Positions 34,703-44,107 of a stretch of DNA of 45,042 nt are shown in pieces. Source of the stretch: Chthoniobacteraceae bacterium (GTDB lineage: Bacteria; Verrucomicrobiota; Verrucomicrobiia; Chthoniobacterales; Chthoniobacteraceae); NCBI GenBank assembly GCA_947471505.1, contig CANIWM010000055.1, forward strand, positions 1-45,042. The letters are read 5' to 3'. The position numbers and the translations under genes are program-made. Positions within the stretch are counted from its first letter, which is position 1; the number at the start of each line of letters is the position of its first letter. Under the pieces are notes generated by a model. It searched no databases. It saw only the letters and a list, made by a program, of their open reading frames with translations, and was not told the origin of the DNA.

Positions 34703-35455
34703 TCAGCGGTAGAAGACTTTCGCGAGGCAGAGGCCGTCGGGCGGCGCGCAATGATTGCTCTTTTTTGCGCCGCTGAGAATCGCGTGAAGCCACGCGAGGT
34801 CGCCGCGCCCTTGGCCCACCCGGATGAGGCTGCCGGTGAGGAGGCGCACCATTTTATAAAGGAAGCCTTCGCCCTCGAAAGTGAAGGTGATGAGTGGACC
34901 GCGCTTGGCGATGCGGATGTCGCTGACGGTGCGCACGGTGCTTTCATCGGGCTCGCCGCGATTGGCTGCGAAGCCTGCGAAGTCATGCCTACCCACGAGC
35001 ACTGCGGCGGCGGCGCGGAGGGTGGCGAGGTCGAGCGGGTAAGGGACGAGCCATGCGCGCCCAAGCTCGAAGGGGTGGAGGAAACGGTCGTTCCAGATGC
35101 GGTAGGTGTATCGCTTGCCGGTGGCGGAGTAACGGGCGTGGAAGCCTTGTTTGGTGCCGGGCACCCGGGTGACTTTGAGGATGCGGATTTCGGGTGGCAG
35201 GTTTGCGTTGAGGGCGATTTGCCAGCGTGCGGTGGTGCGGGTTTGCGGGGGTTCTTCAAAGTGGGCGACTTGGCCGAGGGCGTGGACACCAGCATCGGTG
35301 CGCCCGGAGCCGTGGATGCGGACGGGGCTGCCGACGATCTTGGCGAGGGCGCGTTCAATGTGGTCTTGGATGCCGTTGCCCGCTGCTTGGCTCTGCCAGC
35401 CGGTGAACGGGCGGCCGTCGTAGGCGATGAGGAGTTTGAGCCGCTTGGGTTTCAC
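34703..35455 (-). CDS. truA: tRNA pseudouridine synthase A
   Basis: A 250-residue enzyme making pseudouridine at positions 38-40 of the tRNA anticodon arm. KLLIAYDGRPFTGWQSQ starts the fold, and GSGRTDAGVHALGQVAHF carries the catalytic aspartate. GEGFLYKMVRLLTGSLIRVG is the C-terminal signature. The frame is open upstream to 35602, but the GTG at 35453-35455 fits the family start and overlaps the ruvX stop (GTGA), showing coupling. Confidence 0.95.
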   Translation of the reverse strand: MKPKRLKLLIAYDGRPFTGWQSQAAGNGIQDHIERALAKIVGSPVRIHGSGRTDAGVHALGQVAHFEEPPQTRTTARWQIALNANLPPEIRILKVTRVPGTKQGFHARYSATGKRYTYRIWNDRFLHPFELGRAWLVPYPLDLATLRAAAAVLVGRHDFAGFAANRGEPDESTVRTVSDIRIAKRGPLITFTFEGEGFLYKMVRLLTGSLIRVGQGRGDLAWLHAILSGAKKSNHCAPPDGLCLAKVFYR

Positions 35456-35871
35456 GCGCCGAGCATGGCTTGGGAGTCGAGCCAGCCTTGGAGGATGAGG
35501 ACGGCGGCGGCTTGGTCGATGAGCGGGCGGCTGGACTTGGCGTTGTGCCCGGCTTCGTGGAGGTTGCGCTGCGCGGCGACGGTGCTGAGGCGCTCGTCCC
35601 ACATGCGGGTGGTGATGCCGAGGGCGCGGAGTTTTTCGGCGAATGCTCGGGCTTTTTCGGCTGCGCTGCCGGTGGTGCCGTCCATGTTTTTGGGGAGGCC
35701 GATGATGACGATGGTGGCGCTTTTTTCGGCGACGAGTTGGGCGACGCGGGCGACGGGCTCGGTGGTGCGGACGGCGATGGTTTCGAGTGGGTGGGCGAGG
35801 ATGCCGAGTTCATCCGAGACTGCGACGCCGATGCGGGCGTCGCCAAAATCAATGCCGAGTGCGCGAGTCAT
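35452..35871 (-). CDS. ruvX: Putative pre-16S rRNA nuclease (YqgF/RuvX)
   Basis: A 139-residue RNase H-fold nuclease. RALGIDFGDARIGVAVSD has the first catalytic aspartate, VIIGLPKNMDGTTG the second strand region, and MWDERLSTVAA the downstream acidic residue. The family processes the 5' end of 16S rRNA; an older name is Holliday junction resolvase. It overlaps truA by 4 bp and starts 25 bp after the RluE-like stop. Confidence 0.93.
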   Translation of the reverse strand: MTRALGIDFGDARIGVAVSDELGILAHPLETIAVRTTEPVARVAQLVAEKSATIVIIGLPKNMDGTTGSAAEKARAFAEKLRALGITTRMWDERLSTVAAQRNLHEAGHNAKSSRPLIDQAAAVLILQGWLDSQAMLGA

Positions 35872-35896
35872 GTGTGCAGTAATAGCGTGAGGATGT

Positions 35897-36478
35897 TCAG
35901 CGGGCGAGGGCTTTGCCGCCGAAGACGCGGGCGCGTTCGCCGGCGGTGAGTTCGCGCCATTTCCCAGCGTGGAGGCCGCCGAGGTCGAACTCGCCGATGC
36001 GGACGCGGATGAGGCGGAGTGTGGGGTGGCCGATGCTTGCGGTCATTTTACGGACCTGGTGGTTTTTTCCTTCTACGAGGGCGAGGGCGATCCAGCAGTC
36101 GGGGACGTTTTTGCGAAAGCGAATGGGCGGATCGCGCGGCGGGATGAGCGGTTGCGGGCTGAGCATCCATGCGCGGCAGGGGAGTGTGTGCAGGTCTCCG
36201 AGGGTGATGCCATTTTCCAAAGTGGCGAGGGCTTCCGGCGTGGGGACTCGCTCGACTTGCGCCCAGTAGGTGCGGGCGTGGGCGTTCTCGGGGGCGAGGA
36301 GGCGTTTGTTTAAAAAGGGCTCGTCGCTGAGGAGGAGGAGCCCCTCGCTATTGGCGTCGAGCCTGCCGAGCGGGTAAGTGTCTCGGGGGAATCCGAAGTC
36401 TGCGAGTGTGCGGTTGGCGGAGCCGTCGGGGGTGAATTGGCTGAGGACTCCGTACGGTTTGTGAAAGGCGATAAGCAT
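35897..36478 (-). CDS. rluE: Ribosomal large-subunit pseudouridine synthase (RluE/RsuA family)
   Basis: A 193-residue enzyme without the N-terminal S4 domain, like RluE. It begins MLIAFHKPYGVLSQF; the catalytic aspartate is in PLGRLDANSEGLLLL; GKNHQVRKMTASIGHPTLRL is the family C-terminal motif. RluE modifies 23S rRNA; the exact site here is inferred. The start at 36478 is chosen because upstream codons lie in the inverted repeat at 36496-36565. Confidence 0.88.
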   Translation of the reverse strand: MLIAFHKPYGVLSQFTPDGSANRTLADFGFPRDTYPLGRLDANSEGLLLLSDEPFLNKRLLAPENAHARTYWAQVERVPTPEALATLENGITLGDLHTLPCRAWMLSPQPLIPPRDPPIRFRKNVPDCWIALALVEGKNHQVRKMTASIGHPTLRLIRVRIGEFDLGGLHAGKWRELTAGERARVFGGKALAR

Positions 36479-36495
36479 CGGGGCGGTGAGGTAGT

Positions 36496-36565
36496 TGTGA
36501 TTGGTGATTCGTGAGTCGTGATTTGTGGCTTGCGACAAATCACTACTCACCAATCACTAATCACA
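36496..36565. repeat. 31-bp imperfect inverted repeat of GTGATT-type units
   Basis: Arms 36496-36526 and 36535-36565 pair at 28 of 31 positions around an 8-base loop. Each arm is made of short iterations of (T)GTGATT(G/C)GTGA-like units. It sits 17 bp before the rluE-like start and 26 bp after the preceding gene's stop, so transcripts of the run would carry a long hairpin. There is no U-tract. Similar GTGATTAGTGATT iterations occur between genes in other bacteria; their role is unclear. Confidence 0.75.
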
Positions 36566-36591
36566 GCGAGAAAACACTGCCGACTCACTAG

Positions 36592-37449
36592 CTACTCCTC
36601 CGGGGTGGCGATGAGGGAGATGATGCTACGGGCGAGCTGGTGGATCTTTTTGAGGTCGTCTGCGGCGGGCGGTGCGGCGTTTTCTTTGATGGCGAGTTTG
36701 CGGATTTCGCCGAGCGCGGCGGCGAGGGTGGTGAAAAGTTTGGTCTTCTTGAGCGAGGGATTCAGCGTCGCGACTCGGTCGAGAAAATAGTCGAGCACGG
36801 GGGCTTGGACGATGAGTGCGGCGCGCTCGGGGGAGTATTGGTCGGCGACGAGTGTGGCGGTGATTTCGAGGCCGCGCAGCCAGCCGCCGAGGGCGACGAG
36901 GTGTGCGATCTCTTCGTCCTTGAGCGCCATCATCGCCTTCTCCACATCGCGCTGCGTGGCGATGAGTTCGGAGCGGATGCCGTCCCAGTCTTTGGTGGCT
37001 GCTTTTTCGAGGATGCTTTTGTTGTGCCGCGTGATGTGGTCGCCCACGCCGAGGCCCTTGGCGTGGCGGATGAGGAGGCGCCCGATGTCGTCGAGGTGCG
37101 ATTGCTTTTCCGCTGTGACGGCGAGGAAGCCGTCGGCGATCAGAGCGCCGGTATTCAGCGCAAGACGCGCGCGGTCGGCAGGGATCGAGTCGGGGAACTC
37201 GCGGGAGACTTTGTCGAAAGCGAGCGGGCGGAGTTCTTTCAGCGCGGCGAGGACGGTGCCGATGCTGGGCGTGGTGAATTGGTTGACGCCAAGCTCTTCC
37301 TTTAAGTGGTCGAGCCCTTCCTTGGCCGCGCCTTTGTCCACCTTTGGTTTGTCCTGCGCGTGCGAGGATGCGGCGGTGGCGAATACTGCCACTGCGATCA
37401 TCGAAAGAAATTTCCCCGGCACCACACTGCTCACGTAACCAAGCGTCAT
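36592..37449 (-). CDS. Exported helical protein of unknown function
   Basis: A 285-residue protein with a probable signal (VPGKFLSMIAVAVFATAASSHA). The mature part is almost wholly alpha-helical, with segments such as IGTVLAALKELRPLAFDKVS, HLDDIGRLLIRHAKGLGVG and DVEKAMMALKDEEIAHLVAL. No catalytic motif or family is recognised. ATG 37449 is chosen since it gives the signal; the frame is open farther upstream into the divergent gene's leader. It opens the minus-strand run that leads to the RluE-like gene. Confidence 0.7.
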   Translation of the reverse strand: MTLGYVSSVVPGKFLSMIAVAVFATAASSHAQDKPKVDKGAAKEGLDHLKEELGVNQFTTPSIGTVLAALKELRPLAFDKVSREFPDSIPADRARLALNTGALIADGFLAVTAEKQSHLDDIGRLLIRHAKGLGVGDHITRHNKSILEKAATKDWDGIRSELIATQRDVEKAMMALKDEEIAHLVALGGWLRGLEITATLVADQYSPERAALIVQAPVLDYFLDRVATLNPSLKKTKLFTTLAAALGEIRKLAIKENAAPPAADDLKKIHQLARSIISLIATPEE

Positions 37450-37570
37450 GGCTCCCTTGTGGCGGGGGTTCGTGGAAAATGCAGCTTCAAAGTGGACTGG
37501 CAGTGAAACTCGCCTCGCCTGCGGAAAATATTTTGCGACTTTCGAGCGAGGCGGTTGTTTGATTGCCCTG

Positions 37571-38044
37571 ATGAAAACATCCATTCCATCCATCGCAATC
37601 GCAGCCACCGCGCTGCTCTTCACAGCTCAATTCACCAACGCTGAGGATAAGCCCGAAGGCGGACGTCCGCCCGGTGGCCCAGGCGGTCCTGGCGGAGGTC
37701 GCAGCTTCGGAACTCCCGAAGAACGCCTCAAGCGGATGACCGAGACGCTCGGCCTCACGCAAGACCAGCAAGATAAAATCAAAGCCATCTACGCAAAGGA
37801 TGCCGACGCCATGAAGGCGCTCCGCGAGAAGGGCCGCGAAAACCTGACGGAGGAAGAAAGAACCAAGATGCGCGACGCCTTCAAGACGCAGATGGAAGCC
37901 GTCCAAGCCGTCCTCACCGAGGAGCAGAAGACCAAGATGAAAGACTCCTTCCAGCGTCGTGGCGGCCCCGGCGGCCCCGGCGGTGACCGCAAGCCCGAAG
38001 GCGACAAGAAGCCTGACGCGCCAAAGCCCGAGGAGAAAAAGTAA
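37571..38044 (+). CDS. Spy/CpxP-like LTXXQ exported protein
   Basis: A 157-residue protein with signal peptide MKTSIPSIAIAATALLFTAQ. A Gly/Pro-rich segment (RPPGGPGGPGGG) follows, then a helical hairpin: MTETLGLTQDQQDKIKAIYA and LTEEERTKM, AVLTEEQKTKM with repeated LTxxQ/LTEE motifs. The C-terminal tail is again Gly/Pro/Lys-rich. Periplasmic chaperone or metal-stress sensing is typical of the family. It is divergent from the helical exported protein with 121 bp between starts, and is followed by a terminator. Confidence 0.82.
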   Translation: MKTSIPSIAIAATALLFTAQFTNAEDKPEGGRPPGGPGGPGGGRSFGTPEERLKRMTETLGLTQDQQDKIKAIYAKDADAMKALREKGRENLTEEERTKMRDAFKTQMEAVQAVLTEEQKTKMKDSFQRRGGPGGPGGDRKPEGDKKPDAPKPEEKK

Positions 38045-38074
38045 GCTCGGTTCGTAAAATTTAACCAATCTCGA

Positions 38075-38108
38075 GGGCGGGACGCTACGGCGTTCCGCCC
38101 TTTCTTTT
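38075..38108 (+). terminator. Rho-independent terminator after the Spy-like gene
   Basis: Arms GGGCGGGACGC (38075-38085) and GCGTTCCGCCC (38090-38100) pair over 11 positions with one G-U pair and a TACG loop, followed by TTTCTTTT. It lies between the Spy-like gene and the convergent lipB stop. Confidence 0.85.
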
Positions 38109-38726
38109 CTACAAATCCACCGCGAGCTTCGCGAAGGCGTCGGCGGCTTCCTGCACGGAGATTTCCCGCCCGGCCTCGCGGGAGATGCTCGTCATTTCTA
38201 CGCCGGCGATGCCGCATGGGGTGATATGTGAGAAGCCCTCCAGCTCGCCGCAGACGTTGATGGCGAAGCCGTGCATTGAAATCCATTTCCTCACGCCCAC
38301 GCCGATGCTTGCCAGCTTGCGCTCGCCTGCCCACACGCCCGTGAGCCCTTCGCGCCGCCCGGCCACGACTCCGAAGCCTGCGCACAGCTCGATGAGCATC
38401 TCCTCCAGCGCGCGCAAGTGCCGGTGCAAATCCTGCCCGCGCGTGCGTAAATCCAGCAGCGGATAGCCCACGAGCTGCCCCGGCCCGTGCCACGTCGCTT
38501 GCCCGCCGCGCCCGATGATGACGAGCGGCGCGGGAAGTTGCGCCGGGTCGCGCAGGGAGGATTGGTCCGGCGTGCGGCCCATGGTGAAAATGGACTCGTG
38601 TTCGAGCAAGAGCACTTCATCCGGCAGTGAAAGGTCCGCGGCTTTTCGCGCGACGATTTCCTCCTGCATCCGCAGCGCGTCGCCAAACGCCACCCGGCCC
38701 AACCAGCGTGTGAGAGGTGCGCTCAT
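38109..38726 (-). CDS. lipB: Octanoyltransferase (lipoate biosynthesis)
   Basis: A 205-residue enzyme transferring octanoyl from acyl carrier protein to lipoate-dependent proteins. The signature GGQATWHGPGQLVGYPLLDL is present, the catalytic lysine is in RKLASIGVGVRKWISMHG, and the catalytic cysteine in ITPCGIAGVEMTS. The frame extends upstream without homology; the start at 38726 overlaps the previous gene's stop (ATGA). Cytoplasmic. Confidence 0.95.
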   Translation of the reverse strand: MSAPLTRWLGRVAFGDALRMQEEIVARKAADLSLPDEVLLLEHESIFTMGRTPDQSSLRDPAQLPAPLVIIGRGGQATWHGPGQLVGYPLLDLRTRGQDLHRHLRALEEMLIELCAGFGVVAGRREGLTGVWAGERKLASIGVGVRKWISMHGFAINVCGELEGFSHITPCGIAGVEMTSISREAGREISVQEAADAFAKLAVDL

Positions 38727-39307
38727 TGCCCGCAAAACTTGAACAGCAAAAGTTCCGCGACCCCATCGCTGTAATACAGCCGCAGCCCGCCGTCCTTGCC
38801 GATGATGTCGCGCTCCACCGCGCAACTCGCCCGGCGGCTGTGGATTTGATGGATGCCCAGATGCTCGCGGATATACAGGTCGCCCCACACTTCCGCGCGC
38901 ACGGCGGCGTTGCATTTTTTAATCAGCAGCGCCTCCAGCGGCTCGTAGTCCATCGCCACAAATTGCACCTCATACGTGGACTCCAGCACCGTGTAATCCA
39001 GCGGCGCGTGCAGCTCCAAGAGCGGTGCCGGCTTCTCCACATACCGCGTGGGAAGGATCGCCAACCGCACCCGCGAATCGTAGCCCGCATTCTGGTTAAA
39101 AAAGGACAGCGTATTGATGGAAACGGTGAGCTTCCCCACCGGCGGCACATCCAACGTCAGCCACACATGATCGATCTTCCTCGGGTCGCGCTCCGGCTCC
39201 AGCTCCACATGGAGAGGGATGCCGACCGCGCGCACATACAGATCGCCCCGCTTGTTGTACACGCGGGTCTTCCATTGTTCGCGGATGATGTGGTTTGGCT
39301 GCGGCAC
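38723..39307 (-). CDS. Hypothetical protein upstream of lipB
   Basis: A 194-residue protein of unknown family, probably beginning at the GTG at 39305-39307 (no upstream ATG in frame). The sequence is beta-rich with few charged helices: WLTLDVPPVGKLTVSINTLS, then DSRVRLAILPTRYVE and YEVQFVAMDYEPLEALLI. Two cysteines near the C-terminus (SCAVE, KFCGQ) are not in a motif. It is translationally coupled to lipB and lies 36 bp after the DUF1802 gene; a role in the same process is not implied. Confidence 0.7.
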   Translation of the reverse strand: MPQPNHIIREQWKTRVYNKRGDLYVRAVGIPLHVELEPERDPRKIDHVWLTLDVPPVGKLTVSINTLSFFNQNAGYDSRVRLAILPTRYVEKPAPLLELHAPLDYTVLESTYEVQFVAMDYEPLEALLIKKCNAAVRAEVWGDLYIREHLGIHQIHSRRASCAVERDIIGKDGGLRLYYSDGVAELLLFKFCGQ

Positions 39308-39343
39308 GTTGATGGGCGGAGAAGACGCCAGTATTCCTCTCGT

Positions 39344-39901
39344 TCAACAACCCAAAACCGCGAGAACCTCCGCCTCGCGCGCCGCGTGCGCCGCATCGTC
39401 CAGCACCGGCGCACAGGTAATCTCGGGCGGCAGCTCCGGCAGCGAAATCCACGAGCGACAGCCGCCGTATTTCGGTGAATCCGGGAAGACAAAAGGCGCG
39501 GACAATCTTTCCACTCGCACAAACGCCACGCTCACTCCCGTGCGCCCTTTTTCCTCCTCGTAATGGAAGCGCTTTAGCAGCTCGCTCTCCTGCCACAGAT
39601 GGAACGGAGCAAGCCGCTGCACCGTCGCGAAGTCCGCCACATCGCGCGTCCACGCCACCTTCACGCGATAGCACACCGAGTGCTGCCCATCCTCGCGCGG
39701 CGCGGGCAGGGGAGTCGTCGGTGGCAGCTTCAGCTTCGCGACTTGCTCGTGGAAGAGCGTGGGAAAAAGGAGGAAGTCATCGTGCTCAAACCGAAACCCC
39801 GCCCGCCCCTCCGCGATGCCGCCTTTGCGGATGATGAGACTTTGCGCCCCACTCCCGAGCTCCTCGCAGATGAGCGTCCATTCTTTGAAACCGTAAATCA
39901 T
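39344..39901 (-). CDS. DUF1802 family protein
   Basis: A 185-residue cytoplasmic protein. [40 protein letters not shown] and [16 protein letters not shown] are the conserved DUF1802 blocks; further on, [16 protein letters not shown]. The family's biochemical role is unknown. It is the first gene of the three-gene minus-strand set with the hypothetical gene and lipB, and is divergent from acs with 106 bp between starts. Confidence 0.85.
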   Translation of the reverse strand: MIYGFKEWTLICEELGSGAQSLIIRKGGIAEGRAGFRFEHDDFLLFPTLFHEQVAKLKLPPTTPLPAPREDGQHSVCYRVKVAWTRDVADFATVQRLAPFHLWQESELLKRFHYEEEKGRTGVSVAFVRVERLSAPFVFPDSPKYGGCRSWISLPELPPEITCAPVLDDAAHAAREAEVLAVLGC

Positions 39902-40007
39902 AGGGCAGCAGCATCACACACGCAGCCGCGCGGGATCAATGCGCGCGTCATTCGCCTTGTCGCCACACGGTCTGGCGGTTACGAGACGGTCCCAATTTCC
40001 ATCACCA

Positions 40008-41960
40008 ATGAGCAACAATATCGAATCCACTCTCGTCGAAAACCGCGTTTTCAAACCAGCCAAGGAGTTTTCTAAAAAGGCGCGCATCAGCTCGATGGCG
40101 CAGTACAAGGCGATGTGGGAGGAGAGCGTGAATAAGCCGGAGAAGTTCTTCGGCGATGAGGCGGAGGAGCTTGTATGGCAGAAGCCGTGGGACAAAGTGC
40201 TGGAGTGGAAGTGCCCGGATGCGAAGTGGTTCGTCGGCGGGAAAATCAACGTCTCGGAGAACTGCCTCGACCGGCATCTCGGCACGGCGCGGCACAATAA
40301 GGCGGCGATCATTTGGCAGGGCGAGCCGACGGAGGAGAAGCGCACGCTAACTTACGCGCAGCTTCATCGTGAGGTGTGCCGGTTTGCGAATGTGCTGCTG
40401 CGAAATGGGGCGAAGAAGGGCACGCGCGTGATCATCTATATGCCGATGGTGCCCGAGGCTGCGATCGCGATGCTGGCGTGTGCGCGCATCGGGGCAATGC
40501 ACTCGGTGGTGTTCGGCGGCTTCAGCGCGGAGAGCATCAAGGACCGTGTGCTGGATAGTGGCGCGACGATCATTGTGACTGCGGATGGCGGCTACCGTCG
40601 CGGTGCCGTGGTGCCTTTGAAAAAGAACGTGGACGATGCGCTGAAGGGCAACGACACGCCGGTGAAAAAGGTGATCGTCTTCAAGCGCACGGGGCAAGAA
40701 GTGCATGTGGAAGAAGGGCGCGACGTGTGGTGGCATCGCGAGCTGGAGTATGTCGATAGTGACTGCCCGGCGGCTCTGCTGGATTCGGAGACTCCGCTGT
40801 TCATCCTTTATACAAGCGGCTCTACGGGCAAGCCGAAGGGCATCCTCCACACGACGGGCGGCTACTTGCTGCACGCCTACATGACGTGCAAATACGTTTT
40901 CGACCTGCGCGATGAGGACGTTTATTGGTGTACGGCGGATGTCGGCTGGGTGACGGGGCACTCGTATCTCGTCTATGGCCCGCTGGCGATGGGGGCGACT
41001 TCGCTGATGTATGAGGGTGCTCCGAATTGGCCGGAGAACGACCGCTTTTGGCAGATCATCGAGGAGAACGGCGTGTCGGTTTTTTACACAGCACCGACGG
41101 CGATTCGGGCGTTCATGAAGTGGGGCGACGAGTGGGTGACGAAGCACGACCTTTCCTCGCTGCGACTGCTCGGCACGGTGGGCGAAGTCATCAATCCCGA
41201 AGCGTGGATGTGGTATTACAAGACCATCGGCGGCTCGCGCTGCCCCATCGTGGATACGTGGTGGCAGACGGAAACCGGTGGCCACATGATCACGCCGCTG
41301 CCCGGCTGCACGCCGTGCAAACCGGGGACGGCGACGCTGCCGTTCTTCGGCGTGGACGCGGCGGTAGTGGACGACGCAGGCAAGGAGCTGGGCGCGAACC
41401 AAGGCGGCAAGCTCGTCATCCGCAAGCCGTGGCCGGGGATGCTGCGCGGCATATGGGGCGACAAGACGCGCTACAAAACGACTTACTGGACCGAGATCAA
41501 AGGGATGTACTTTGCCGGTGACGGCGCTCGTCGCGATGCGGACGGAAACTTCTGGATCGTAGGCCGCATCGACGATGTGCTGAACGTCGCCGGACACCGC
41601 CTCGGCACCGCCGAGTTGGAGAGCGCCCTCGTCTCGCACCCATCCGTCGCGGAAGCCGCAGTGGTGGGTAAACCGGATGAGATGAAGGGCCAAGCCGTGG
41701 TGTGTTTCGTGACAGTAAAAGAAGGCGTAAAGCCCACCAAAGCCCTCGCCGACGAGTTGAAGAAACAAGTGCGCAAAGTCATCGGCCCCGTGGCGACGCC
41801 GGACGAAATCCGCTTCACCGCCGCCCTGCCAAAGACGCGCTCGGGGAAAATCATGCGCCGCCTTTTGAAGCAAGTCGCAGCCGGCGAAGTGATCACCGGT
41901 GACACGACGACGCTGGACGACCTCAGCGTGCTGGCGAAGCTGGCGAGCGCGGAGGATTAA
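40008..41960 (+). CDS. acs: Acetyl-CoA synthetase
   Basis: A 650-residue AMP-forming enzyme converting acetate, ATP and CoA to acetyl-CoA. The core motifs are [12 protein letters not shown] (adenylate P-loop), [19 protein letters not shown] (acetate-site tryptophan), [20 protein letters not shown] and, at the C-terminus, [12 protein letters not shown] with the lysine normally acetylated for control. Full length; N-terminal extension before [12 protein letters not shown] is short. The start at 40008 is the first good ATG. It is followed after 3 bp by a small membrane protein gene. Confidence 0.96.
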   Translation: MSNNIESTLVENRVFKPAKEFSKKARISSMAQYKAMWEESVNKPEKFFGDEAEELVWQKPWDKVLEWKCPDAKWFVGGKINVSENCLDRHLGTARHNKAAIIWQGEPTEEKRTLTYAQLHREVCRFANVLLRNGAKKGTRVIIYMPMVPEAAIAMLACARIGAMHSVVFGGFSAESIKDRVLDSGATIIVTADGGYRRGAVVPLKKNVDDALKGNDTPVKKVIVFKRTGQEVHVEEGRDVWWHRELEYVDSDCPAALLDSETPLFILYTSGSTGKPKGILHTTGGYLLHAYMTCKYVFDLRDEDVYWCTADVGWVTGHSYLVYGPLAMGATSLMYEGAPNWPENDRFWQIIEENGVSVFYTAPTAIRAFMKWGDEWVTKHDLSSLRLLGTVGEVINPEAWMWYYKTIGGSRCPIVDTWWQTETGGHMITPLPGCTPCKPGTATLPFFGVDAAVVDDAGKELGANQGGKLVIRKPWPGMLRGIWGDKTRYKTTYWTEIKGMYFAGDGARRDADGNFWIVGRIDDVLNVAGHRLGTAELESALVSHPSVAEAAVVGKPDEMKGQAVVCFVTVKEGVKPTKALADELKKQVRKVIGPVATPDEIRFTAALPKTRSGKIMRRLLKQVAAGEVITGDTTTLDDLSVLAKLASAED

Positions 41961-41963
41961 AAC

Positions 41964-42353
41964 GTGGAGGAAATCCCAGCCGCCGAGATACGGCAAATAG
42001 GCCGTGCGACCCGCTTTGCGCTGGCGTGCATCGTGGTGGCGTTCTCGTATTTTTCCATCCGGTCAAATCTCAGCATTCCTGGATTTGAGCGCATCTTTGC
42101 GGACATGATCGGCGAGGACACACAACTGCCAGCAATCACCAGATTTGTCATCGCAGCGCGGTATGGATTGCTTGCGCTCAGTTGCGGAGTCCCGATTGCG
42201 TGCATCGTGTTCCTCTTCACTCGGAATATCGCAAAGTCCCTTTACTGGATCGGCGTAATGGCGCTCGTCACCGTGGTCCAATGGGTCGTGCTTTTCTACG
42301 CGATGTCGGCACCGCTGATGATGATCATCACGCAGATGAACAGTCCGCGCTAA
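41964..42353 (+). CDS. Small membrane protein of unknown function
   Basis: A 129-residue protein with three likely transmembrane helices: about 18-32 (FALACIVVAFSYFSI), 65-87 (YGLLALSCGVPIACIVFLF) and 92-118 (LYWIGVMALVTVVQWVVLFYAM). It starts with a GTG 3 bp after acs and so is probably co-transcribed with it. There is no family match that I can name; an acetate-related role would be inference from position only. Confidence 0.65.
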   Translation: MEEIPAAEIRQIGRATRFALACIVVAFSYFSIRSNLSIPGFERIFADMIGEDTQLPAITRFVIAARYGLLALSCGVPIACIVFLFTRNIAKSLYWIGVMALVTVVQWVVLFYAMSAPLMMIITQMNSPR

Positions 42354-42439
42354 ACGAAACGCTGAGACTGACGATCTCGCTACGCAGCGCTTGCCGTGGG
42401 CGTGTGTCGCACGTAGCGTCCGCGCCCTTTTACTAAAAT

Positions 42440-43966
42440 ATGAGCCAGCCACAAAACGCCATTTCACCACGCCGCGACGAAGATTTTCCTGAGTGGTATC
42501 AGCAAGTCGTCAAAGCCGCAGACCTCGCGGAAAACTCCGACGTGCGCGGCTGCATGGTCATCAAGCCTTGGGGCTACGGCATCTGGGAGGCGATGCAGCG
42601 CGGGCTCGATGGGCTCTTCAAAGCGACCGGGCACAAGAACGCCTACTTCCCGCTGTTCATCCCGCTTTCCTACATGGCGAAAGAGGCCGAGCACGTCGAA
42701 GGCTTCGCCAAAGAGTGCGCGGTCGTGACGCATCATCGGCTGAAGTCGGACGGCAAAGGCGGGCTCATGCCCGACCCCGAATCGCAGCTCACCGAGCCGC
42801 TCATCGTGCGGCCTACGAGCGAGACGATCATCGGCGCGACTTACGCGAAGTGGGTGCAGTCGTATCGCGACCTTCCCATCCTCATCAACCAATGGGCAAA
42901 CGTCGTCCGCTGGGAAATGAGGCCGCGCGTTTTCCTGCGCACGGCGGAGTTCCTTTGGCAAGAAGGCCACACCGCGCACGAGACGAGCGCGGAGGCGATT
43001 GGCGAGACGGAGCAGATGCTCGGCGTGTATGCGAAATTCGCGCGCGAGTGGCTGGCGCTGCCCGTATTTACAGGCGAGAAGAGCGCGGGCGAGCGATTCC
43101 CCGGCGCGGTGAATACGCTGTGCATCGAGGCGATGGTGCAGGACCGCAAGGCCATCCAAGCCGGCACGTCGCACTTCCTCGGGCAGAACTTTGCGAAGGC
43201 GAGCGGCATCCAATTTGTCTCGCGGGAAAACAAACAAGAGCACGCATGGACGACCTCGTGGGGCGTTTCGACGCGGCTCATCGGCACGGTCATCATGGCG
43301 CATGGCGACGACGACGGCGTCATCCTCCCGCCCCGCGTCGCGCCCTCGCAGATCGTCATCGTCCCCGTCGCGCCAAAGCCCGACACCCGCGACGCCGTCT
43401 TCGCAGCGTGCGAGGCGCTGGCGGCGAAACTGCGCGCCCAGAGCTACGGCGGCGAAGCCATCCGCGTGGAGCTGGATAAGCGCGACCTCGGCGGCGGGCA
43501 AAAGAGCTGGGAGTGGATCAAGCGCGGCGTGCCCGTGCGAGTGGAGATCGGCCCGCGCGATTTAGAAAAAGGAACGCTGGCCGTGGCCCGGCGGGACCGT
43601 GGGCATAAAGAGAAGAGCTTCCCGACGAGCGAAGAGTTCATCGCGGGCATCGCGGCGACGCTGCAAGAAATCCACGACGCCCTCCTCGCACGCGCCACCG
43701 CCCTGCGCGACGCGCACACAGTGAAGCTCGAAACGAAGGAAGACTTCATCGCCTTCTTCACGCCGAAGAACAAAGACAAAGCCGAGATTCACGGCGGCTT
43801 CGCGCTGGCACATTGGGACGAGTCGGCGGAGACAGAGGCAGAGATCAAAGAGGCGCTGAAAGTGACCATCCGCTGCATCCCGTTCGACTCCCCAGTCGAA
43901 GACGGACAGTGCGTCTGGAGCGGTCGCCCCAGCCGCCGCCGTGTGCTGTTTGCGAAGAGCTACTGA
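42440..43966 (+). CDS. proS: Proline--tRNA ligase, short (archaeal/eukaryote-like) type
   Basis: A 508-residue class II synthetase charging tRNA-Pro. It lacks the long editing insertion of E. coli ProS and has the arrangement of the archaeal/eukaryotic type (YQQVVKAADLAENSDVRGCM at the start, LIVRPTSETIIGATYAKWV, RWEMRPRVFLRTAEFLWQEG for motif 2, GVSTRLIGTVIMAHGDDDG). The C-terminal zinc-binding-like domain ends in KSY as in that type. It follows acs and the membrane protein by 86 bp. Confidence 0.95.
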   Translation: MSQPQNAISPRRDEDFPEWYQQVVKAADLAENSDVRGCMVIKPWGYGIWEAMQRGLDGLFKATGHKNAYFPLFIPLSYMAKEAEHVEGFAKECAVVTHHRLKSDGKGGLMPDPESQLTEPLIVRPTSETIIGATYAKWVQSYRDLPILINQWANVVRWEMRPRVFLRTAEFLWQEGHTAHETSAEAIGETEQMLGVYAKFAREWLALPVFTGEKSAGERFPGAVNTLCIEAMVQDRKAIQAGTSHFLGQNFAKASGIQFVSRENKQEHAWTTSWGVSTRLIGTVIMAHGDDDGVILPPRVAPSQIVIVPVAPKPDTRDAVFAACEALAAKLRAQSYGGEAIRVELDKRDLGGGQKSWEWIKRGVPVRVEIGPRDLEKGTLAVARRDRGHKEKSFPTSEEFIAGIAATLQEIHDALLARATALRDAHTVKLETKEDFIAFFTPKNKDKAEIHGGFALAHWDESAETEAEIKEALKVTIRCIPFDSPVEDGQCVWSGRPSRRRVLFAKSY

Positions 43967-44014
43967 GGAGTTGAGAGCTGAGAGACCGCTTCAGCGGGTT
44001 CGCGACGGGGGCAG

Positions 44015-44073
44015 GCGATAAAAAACGAGAACATTCCATCCAACAAAGCTGGATAGTTTTTTCATTTTATCGC
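44015..44073. terminator. AT-rich hairpin after proS
   Basis: GCGATAAAA (44015-44023) and TTTTATCGC (44065-44073) are perfect inverted copies, with an inner short stem (ATCCA/TGGAT) and A- and T-runs near both arms. It lies between proS and the convergent toxin remnant and could end transcription from either side. The loop is long, so the call is weak. Confidence 0.35.
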
Positions 44074-44107
44074 ACGACCCCGTTTTGCCCCGAAGTCCGG
44101 CGGGGCG

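Noticed and set aside
34271-35890. 539-codon open frame running antisense across dapA, truA and ruvX
   Set aside because: Crosses three certain genes on the other strand; Gly/Ala/Glu-rich shadow.
40347-41996. 549-codon open frame antisense to acs
   Set aside because: His/Arg-rich shadow of a certain gene.
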